Origin: Chrysopilus asiliformis
Taxonomy: Eukaryota; Arthropoda; Insecta; Diptera; Rhagionidae
Direction of reading: 5' to 3'
Assembly (NCBI GenBank): GCA_964034945.1
Contig: OZ035962.1
Coordinates: forward strand, 112,117,234-112,181,233
DNA length: 64,000 nucleotides
The notes under the pieces are model-generated. The model ran no database searches and had not been told where the DNA came from. It was given only the letters and a program-made list of their open reading frames with translations. Of this stretch, positions 57,739-64,000 are shown in pieces (positions within the stretch are counted from its first letter, which is position 1; each line of letters begins with the position of its first letter). The translations under genes and the position numbers were made by a program.

Positions 57739-58020
57739 ATACTCTATATGATATACTCGTATAATAATATAGGGGTATATTAGATTTAGTATACCGTTTG
57801 TAATGGATCGAACCAATCATCGGACACGAAAATGAACTACACCAGGGTTATTTGGGATGACAAGAAGTTTTAATTTCCGCATGTCCGTCTGTCTGTCTGC
57901 CTGTCCATCTATCTGTCGGTTTGTCTGTCCATGAACACCATAACTTTCGAAGGGATTGAATTTTTTTATAGTTACGTTTCTCATAAATGGCTAGGCTAAG
58001 TTCTTGAGCGCGCATAATTG
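57739..58020 (+). mobile_element. Family H2 element, copy c, 3'-truncated
   Basis: Starts ATACTCTATATGATATACTC, then 'ggtatattagatttagtata', 'atgaactacaccagggttat', a GTCY block at 57885-57930 and 'caccataactttcgaa'. The H2 stem-loop end is not present. The right limit is approximate. Confidence 0.6.
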
Positions 58021-58272
58021 GATAAAAAAAATACAAAAAATCCCCCGAAATTGGTGCCGCTGCTTCAGTTTTTTTTCATATCACAAATTCCATATCTCGA
58101 ACATTTCAGAAATTCAAAAATTTTCGGATTTGGCAGTTATTCTACTTCATAATTTTAGTTGTTTTCCCTACAAAGTCAAACATAAAACTGAACTAATTTA
58201 GGGCGAGATTGGTCGGGGCAGATTCATACGACTCAAGCCGAATGTTGCCAAAGTCAGCCGAATCGTAAGTCC

Positions 58273-58625
58273 GATATTACACTTGGCTTATTTAAGCCGG
58301 CAACTTTTGGGCTTAATAAGCCAATGTGCTTACATTTGTGGCTTAAATAAGCCAATCCTGTTTGCATATGCTACACAAGTTTACATGTGTGTGTGTGGAC
58401 TCAAACCATTGAAATTGCTGCTGCTCATATACTTCCCAAGATCTTTGCCTGCTGACGGTCAGAACGGAAATGATTTCTGCCTACTACTTTCCCAAACCGG
58501 TTCACACGCTTTGCATGTATGCAGATTGTCGATAAGCCATGATTTCGAGTGGCAACTTTTCCCTCCGCAGTCGTTTCTCCCGAAAATCGGCTTAAGTAAG
58601 CCCGAAAGTTGCCGTGTGTAATACC
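58273..58625. mobile_element. 353-bp TIR element with CGGCAACTTT(T/C)GGGCTTA ends
   Basis: The left 'attacac' and 'cggcaacttttgggcttaa' pair with the right 'ttaagtaagcccgaaagttgccg' and 'gtgtaat', with an extra 'ttggcttatttaagc' at the left. Several 'ggcttaaataagcc' words lie inside. Frames on both strands follow the element, not a gene. Confidence 0.65.
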
Positions 58626-58789
58626 GCGCTAACAGATCTAGGCAAATGCTCATTTCTACTCGCGGTCGCCGTGAGTTGCGCGCATTCGGCGAGAGTGTGG
58701 TGCTGTACTGGAATCCCCTAAAGTGACAACAGCTAAAATCGAACATTTTCGCATGTACTTTTTTAAAACTTAGAAATTTCAGGGTTAAT

Positions 58790-59187
58790 GAAGAAACAAA
58801 TAGTGTTACAGTTTATGAAACCGTAGAAAAATCGATCACTATATTTCGGCTGGAGGAACTCTATTAGACATGTACTCTATTTCGGCTGAAGGAAACTCCA
58901 AATTATATTTTTGTCGCCTGCCGCGCCAAAAAAAATTTGGACTGCGGCGTATTTCTTGTGATTGGTATTTTTACGATTTTCACAAAAAAAAATTAGGTTA
59001 ATTTTCACTTACTACTGTATAGCTCTTGATTTGAAACATTCTATTTTAGAAATTTCTGTATAAAATTTATTGTGTTCCGTCTAAGCTACGCTCCCTCCCC
59101 CTCCCTCCCTCTCCTCCTCCTCCCCCCCCCTCCCTCTCACTCTGCTCATATAGTTTCGGATTGACTCAAAATAATTATGGTCACCCT
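58790..59187 (+). mobile_element. Family R fragment, copy R5
   Basis: The right end TATGGTCACCCT at 59176-59187, 'tattgtgttccgt' and 'ctgccgcgcc…actgcggcg' match the R interior. The left end is not clear. Confidence 0.5.
59091..59143 (+). repeat. C/T-only tract of about 50 bases
   Basis: Near-pure pyrimidine run made of ctccct and ctcctc units with one run of nine or more Cs. Inside R5. Confidence 0.9.
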
Positions 59188-60715
59188 ACGCATAACTCAA
59201 TAAAAAAAAACTATGTCCAGAACAATACGCGAAAAGCCATAAAATGTTCATGTGACACCTTCAACATTTTATAGTGTCCTTCGTTTGACTTCCAAATAAA
59301 TTGTAATTTGTTCTGTTCCTCCGGGTCTAAATGTCAGTTTCAATTTCTAGATGTTAATTCGAATCTCAGGTACGCTTGATTCGTGGCTGATTTAATGGAT
59401 TAAGGGCAGAGAAGAGAATCGACTTTGGCCACAAACCAGTCAATCGGTGCCCATAGTTTATCATTCATCTCACAGCGATAATGTTATGCCGTGTTTAACA
59501 CCCTCGAGGGCACAGCATGAATTTAATTCTGGAAGATCGGACTTGTTGCGATCAACAACATGAAAACATGTCGCGGATTGTCCTTTTCGATTCGATATGC
59601 CTTTTATAAATAGGTATATGCGCCACACCATAAATGATACTCCGTATCTCATGACCATCCAAACAGCATTAAAAGAGTTAAAAAGAAGTAATTGTGAAAA
59701 AGAAACAATACAAAGTCGGACGAGCATATTAAGCACAAATTGAACGTATAGAAAAAAGTTGAAGAAGAAAAAAAGAAAAACAAAAAGAAATAAAAGCCCA
59801 ATTTTACACAGAAACGATACTCAATTTTATGCAGAACAAGCATTTAGCGAAAATTTTTATGCTAATCTTGGCGATTATTATCACTGGTCGGTAACATATC
59901 TCGAGAGGAGTTGTCGACTTTATCGAAGACAGCCAGAAGCAAAGTTAGGGAGGCCAGTTAAAAACCCCTTTCGGCTCCTTAGCTCCTTACATGTAAGATT
60001 TGTCCTATGGCGGCGACATTCACGACTTCTTCACGGATGGTCTTGTTATTATTATCGTTATATTAGATATAGTAACCATTGTTGCTTCGTTTCTTACTTC
60101 TGGGAGATCCTAATCAGTTTTTAAATTCGATTGTGATTCGAATTGTTAAAAAGAATCTTTTTTTTTTCAAATATCATCCTTTCAAGAGGAATTTTGCTTG
60201 CCATCTGATATTGTTTTGGAATGTATTACAATCGAATTTTAACAGAATTATTAATGTGCACATATTAAGATATTCAAAATCAGTGACAGTGTCGAGACGG
60301 AAACATTCTGTATCCCGAATGTGTGGATTTTTGGCGACACGATTTAAAATTAATGGCCAGATGGATATCGGTGTGAATTTCTGAGTGATTTTTGTAGCAC
60401 GATTTATAAAGTTACTCGACGACAACGTTTTGACAAGTATAAACAAAATTTTGTTTATATGAAAGATGTTTCCGAGAAATTTAGAAAATTTAGAAAAAAC
60501 CTTCCGTGCATTTTTATTCGGTTCTTAGGTAATTTTTTGAAAAATATGCTCATGGCTCATTTTACAAACTAACAAGAAAAAACCGTAATTTCTATGAGCA
60601 AACAACAAAAAAAAAATGATAAAAAATAGGCGTAAAAACAAGTTTTTTGAAACATTATATACACTTTCTAAATGCAGTCAAAAGAATAAAATAATTTTGT
60701 TGTGTATATTTTCAA
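59188..60715. other. No recognised gene or repeat family
   Basis: AT-rich. Overlapping frames at 59759-60446 on both strands have no recognisable domain. Confidence 0.35.
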
Positions 60716-61140
60716 AACATAAGAAAAGCTACAATTGCCACAGGGCAATCGACAGATACTCTATATTAGGATAGAAGATTGGATTTTGATGTATGGAACG
60801 ATTATGTAAAATTATGATCTAAATACATTTTGTCTCTATAGATTTCTCAATACGATGCACCGTTCTCGAGAATATCGCACAAAACTCTTTCATTTGTCTG
60901 GGGGGGGGGGAATCAATGGACTAATTGAATTTTTATGTACGGAAAAGTTATGTAAAATCTTATTTTAAATACATTTTCTCTAAATATTGTTTTTGTAAGA
61001 CTAACCGTTTAGAACAAAAGTGCGAAAAACTGTTTTGTTTGTGTGGGGGCAAGCGGAAGGAGTGGTCCGATTTTTCCCCGTTTAAAAGCTTAGCCTTCCT
61101 CTTCATGAAAAGCGCAATTGTGTAAAATTTCGAGTGTTTA
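60716..61140 (-). mobile_element. Family H2 element, copy d, 5'-truncated
   Basis: The left end is the H2 3' terminus: tail AACATAAGAAAAGCTA, stem-loop ATTGCC-ACAG-GGCAAT and the inverted repeat ATACTCTATATTA at 60756-60768. It continues with 'tacgatgcaccgttctcgag' and 'atgtacggaaaagttatgta'. The GTCY end is missing. The right limit is approximate. Confidence 0.65.
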
Positions 61141-62090
61141 AGAAAAAAGATGACTTTGTTATTTTTACAGCATCTTTCGGTGCGAATTTTGAAATTTTGG
61201 CTTCATAATATTAAATGTCCCGCTGAACTGTATATTTGTGCAAAATTTCAAGTCAATCGGATACGTGGAAGTTGATCAAAATAAGGCTAGAGTATTTAAA
61301 ACATATTTACTTATCCCAAAGAAAAATTTATTGAAAGTGTATAAAAAAGTCTACCATCATTCCCAATCATAGAAAACTATTGATTATTATCAATTAGATT
61401 TTATTATTTCCATGATTGAATCATTTCAATAGTATATTCCCTTCAAAATGTAATAAAATTTTAATTTTTAATTGCTCATATAGACCTCAGAAATAGGTCG
61501 ACTCGGCTGCATACTGACTGCATAATGAAGTCATAGTTAGACTAATCAATGTTTTAAATGGACATACAAATATCTATTTTCTCCATACTATGCTGTATGC
61601 AATACTCAAATTTCATATGGTCATTTTATATGCCATTTGGCATATTCACCTCAATTATCCCATGGGAAATCTACAATTCCATATCAACTTTACATACGAG
61701 TATTTAGTACATATGGGTATAAAATTCGATATTCTAAATAGGCATAGGAAAAAACCGTATTGAAATTATTTGCAAACAAAAAAAAAAACCGATTTTAGAT
61801 TTTTTCCGATCATATTTCAATTAATAAACCTTTTCAGAGCCAATACAAATAAATCCAATAAAGATCTTGTGTATAATTAAAATGAATTCATTGAGAATAT
61901 TTTTTTTAAATTCAAATGGATTAATTAATCAGTGAACATTTGTTTTTTTGTGCTACAAATGGAATAACTAATATAGTCATTGTGTGTTATTGTTGATTTT
62001 GAGTTTATAGGCACATAAAAATTTATTTTTAAAAAGTATGGTATCTACATTTGAATTTTGAAACTGCAAAATGAAATTACGAAATGGACT
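61141..62090. other. No recognised gene or repeat family
   Basis: AT-rich unassigned sequence. Confidence 0.35.
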
Positions 62091-62092
62091 TA

Positions 62093-62651
62093 TCGGTTCT
62101 TTCAATAAGGACATAACAATTTTGTATTTAAATAAAACACAGAATAATTGAGATATCGGGCTGAAATTTATTCCAGGTGTAGTGGACATGTTACATTTAA
62201 GTATGAAATTCGATGTCGTTCATATGGCCACCGAGAGCACGTTTGCTGATTGATTCTTTGGAGCCAATTTTCCACCACTCTTCCACACATATCGGCCGGA
62301 ACGTTGGCAATTTCGCGATCGATATTGTTCCTGAGCTCCTCTAACGTTGTTGGCTTGTTGGCATAAACCAACGACTTAACATAACCCCATAAAAAGAAAT
62401 ACAACGGCGTTAAATCGCATGAGCGAGGTGGCCATTCGACCGGACCATTTCTTGAGATTACACAATTACCGAACTTCTCCTTCAATAGATCAATTGTTTG
62501 ACCAGCTGTGTGGCATTACTCGTTCGTGAACTTCACCATGACAAAAATGTAAACCTTGACTGACGTTTTAGCATTGCCAGAACATAATAACAGTTTTAGG
62601 GTGCGTTTTTATTAAAATACAAAATTGTTATGTCCTTATTGAAAGACCCTT
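62093..62651 (-). mobile_element. Tc1/mariner-type element, internally deleted (559 bp)
   Basis: The ends share TCTTTCAATAAGGACATAAC followed by AATTTTGTATTT on both strands, about 40 bp of TIR with few differences. TA flanks both sides (62091-62092 and 62652-62653). It is a different family from 44081-44643, with unrelated TIRs. The interior keeps the first codons and the C-terminal part of the transposase gene on the minus strand. Confidence 0.9.
62168..62539 (-). pseudogene. Transposase remnant, Tc1/mariner superfamily, catalytic residue changed
   Basis: Remnant of a DDE/D transposase. ATG at 62539 reads MVKFTNE and meets a stop (62516-62518). In the same frame the sequence then continues as CHTAGQTIDLLKEKFG and runs open to 62168. 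CHTA normally follows the second catalytic aspartate (…DGATCHTA…), so the deletion removed everything from about residue 8 to just past that aspartate. The retained part has WPPRSCDLTPLYFFLWGY; the family normally has Asp where this copy has Tyr before FFLWGY (GAT to TAT), so the third catalytic residue is also lost. The rest (ANKPTTLEELRNNIDREIA) is well kept. The catalytic assignment rests on family knowledge of arthropod mariner-like proteins. Not functional. Confidence 0.88.
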
Positions 62652-62653
62652 TA

Positions 62654-64000
62654 CAAAGCAAAATTGTATTATTACTGTTTAAAAACTTTTACATTTTTTA
62701 ACAAAATAAACAAAAAAGCTTTGACTTGGTAAGGAAAATAAAGAGTCTGTTTTCCATCTGAGCAGTCCCATAGAAAAGCATGATCAAAAATTTCAGATCA
62801 ATCGGTCGACTGGTTTTCAAGTTTTTGAAAGCTGGCAAGTTATAGTTTCAGCTAAGATTTTCCTATGCCAAGAGTACCCACTAGTGGTCTGCAGATACCG
62901 ATAAGGTGCAGCGCAGAAAAAGATTTTTAACAAGTTTTGTCCTTTTCGCTTTAATGGGGAATGTGTTTGGTAATTTTATGACAAGCCTATGTGTATTGAA
63001 AATCACAAAGTGTTGCAGTTACTAATTTAATTGTTGGTTGACAATAGGTTGGTTGCCAGCCGCTTATTAATTAGTACACCATTAACATTTTGCAGTTGAC
63101 ATCACAACCACCAAATTAAAGCTAGAAAAACATTTAAAGGTGATTTTTATAGTCTGAAGTCCGTTTTTATATTCTATAAATTTTTATATCTGGTTGTAAA
63201 TTTATTCGCCGTCGTTATTTTAGCACAAAACACTGATAAAAAGTTAGAAGTTTCCAGCTAATTCCGAAATCAGCGGAAATTATACTAGATGTACCCTAGT
63301 TCCCAGATAATGTTGACTAGCAGCTGGCAAATAACCTAATGTCAACCGGACATAAGTGTATATTTAATCAAAAGATTTTTGAATACCTATTCTCTTTGTG
63401 AAAACATAAAAATTACCTATGCCGCAATTTTTCTGTAATTTTTAATCGCAAAACATGGAATTTTTCGAGAAATTGTGATTTAAAATTTAAATTTTTTCGA
63501 AATATTCAGATCAAATTTTCTCCGATCAGTTTACGGAAAAGCTTTTTTATATCCATGTCTCACTTACCCGGTAAAAAATTATTGAATACAACGAATTTAG
63601 CTTTTCTCACTTTCGAAAGTGAAAATCTCTAAAATCGTTAAGATTTTTGGTATTTAAGCTACAGTCATATACTAAATTAGCTTTTTTACCCTATAACAGT
63701 GTGAAAACCTCAAATTAGACACTTTGATATTAAAACAACACATAAGCTAACCACAAAATTGTGAATAAAAAACGTGCTCAAAGCCGCAACTTTTACCAAG
63801 GTCGGTTGTCCAAAATCCCCTGACACATTTTTCCCAAAAATTAATTAAAAGAAATCACAAGGATAAAAAATTGTCCAAATAGGGGCGAATCAACTTATCG
63901 TGGAATTGGCAAAATGTGAAAAAATTGTGTACAAATAATTGTTTTTTTTTCTGGTTTTTGTTCGGCGGCATCACCGTCATATCCGGTGTGGTTATAAATG
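62654..64000. other. No recognised gene or repeat family
   Basis: AT-rich to the window end. 'aaatttcagatcaatcggtc' then 'gactggttttcaagtttttg' (62791-62830) is another form of the module that accompanies GTCY blocks elsewhere, here without an adjacent GTCY run. Confidence 0.35.

Noticed and set aside
58283..58746. 112- and 95-codon ORFs as genes
   Set aside because: They lie inside or across a TIR element (58273-58625) and follow its inverted repeats; no domain.
59759..60446. Overlapping ORFs of about 90-120 codons as a gene
   Set aside because: Frames on both strands overlap, start in A-rich sequence, and show no domain.
1..64000. tRNA or rRNA genes
   Set aside because: No cloverleaf with proper A and B boxes and no rRNA core phrase was found by eye. 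This is a weak negative without a covariance search.

Overview
The window looks like non-genic, repeat-dense nuclear DNA from an animal, most likely an arthropod and probably an insect. It is AT-rich. It has no long open reading frame outside one minisatellite, and no rRNA, tRNA or host gene that I recognise. Its content is almost entirely non-autonomous or decayed mobile elements of kinds common in insects: two Tc1/mariner-type deletion derivatives, a hAT-like element, TTAA-flanked piggyBac-like elements, TIR MITEs, and repeats carrying (GTCY)n blocks. The species cannot be read from the sequence.

Two related repeat families give the window its structure. I call them H1 (7066-7995, 17152-17685, 22300-22860, 47541-48347, 52016-52619) and H2 (13733-14262, 32037-32951, 57739-58020, 60716-61140). 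Each has a short inverted repeat near both ends, a (GTCY)n block, a 'GACTTGAAATTTT' core, and on one side a terminal stem-loop followed by a conserved tail. Between the families the subterminal repeat changes at both ends together while the stem-loop and tail stay the same. This resembles the layout described for Helentron-associated DINE-1/HINE elements. A third family, E (80-1438, 3820-5068, 7996-8487, 38061-38096, 44697-45110, 47296-47540), has a GTCY block and a terminal hairpin as well.

Region by region: 0-5 kb holds E copies, a fragment of a GTCY retroelement-type tail and a nested repeat (I1) with a 121-bp tandem array. 7-8.5 kb holds H1-a, with a 414-bp 12-mer minisatellite, and an E copy. 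12.7-17.7 kb holds TIR MITEs, an H2 copy split by a CACTCAG MITE, a 451-bp long inverted repeat and H1-b. 20-25.8 kb holds small MITEs, a perfect 19-bp hairpin, H1-c, two piggyBac-like elements and a MITE. 28-34.2 kb holds family Q, TIR elements, an H2 copy split by a GAGGCG MITE, and repeat I2. 35.9-36.3 kb is a tandem repeat. 38-45.3 kb holds TTAA elements, a foldback and a Tc1/mariner derivative. 47.3-52.6 kb holds H1-d split by a hAT-like element, a CACT-ended element, a 115-bp near-perfect hairpin and H1-e. 54.6-61.1 kb holds nested MITEs, R repeats and H2 copies. 62.1-62.65 kb holds a second Tc1/mariner derivative.

Several insertions are nested inside repeats with intact copies elsewhere in the window, so the empty target site can be read directly. 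This gives firm boundaries and relative ages for the MITEs. The only recognisable protein-coding sequence is the C-terminal part of two transposases, both inactivated by internal deletion. No host genes working together can be described.
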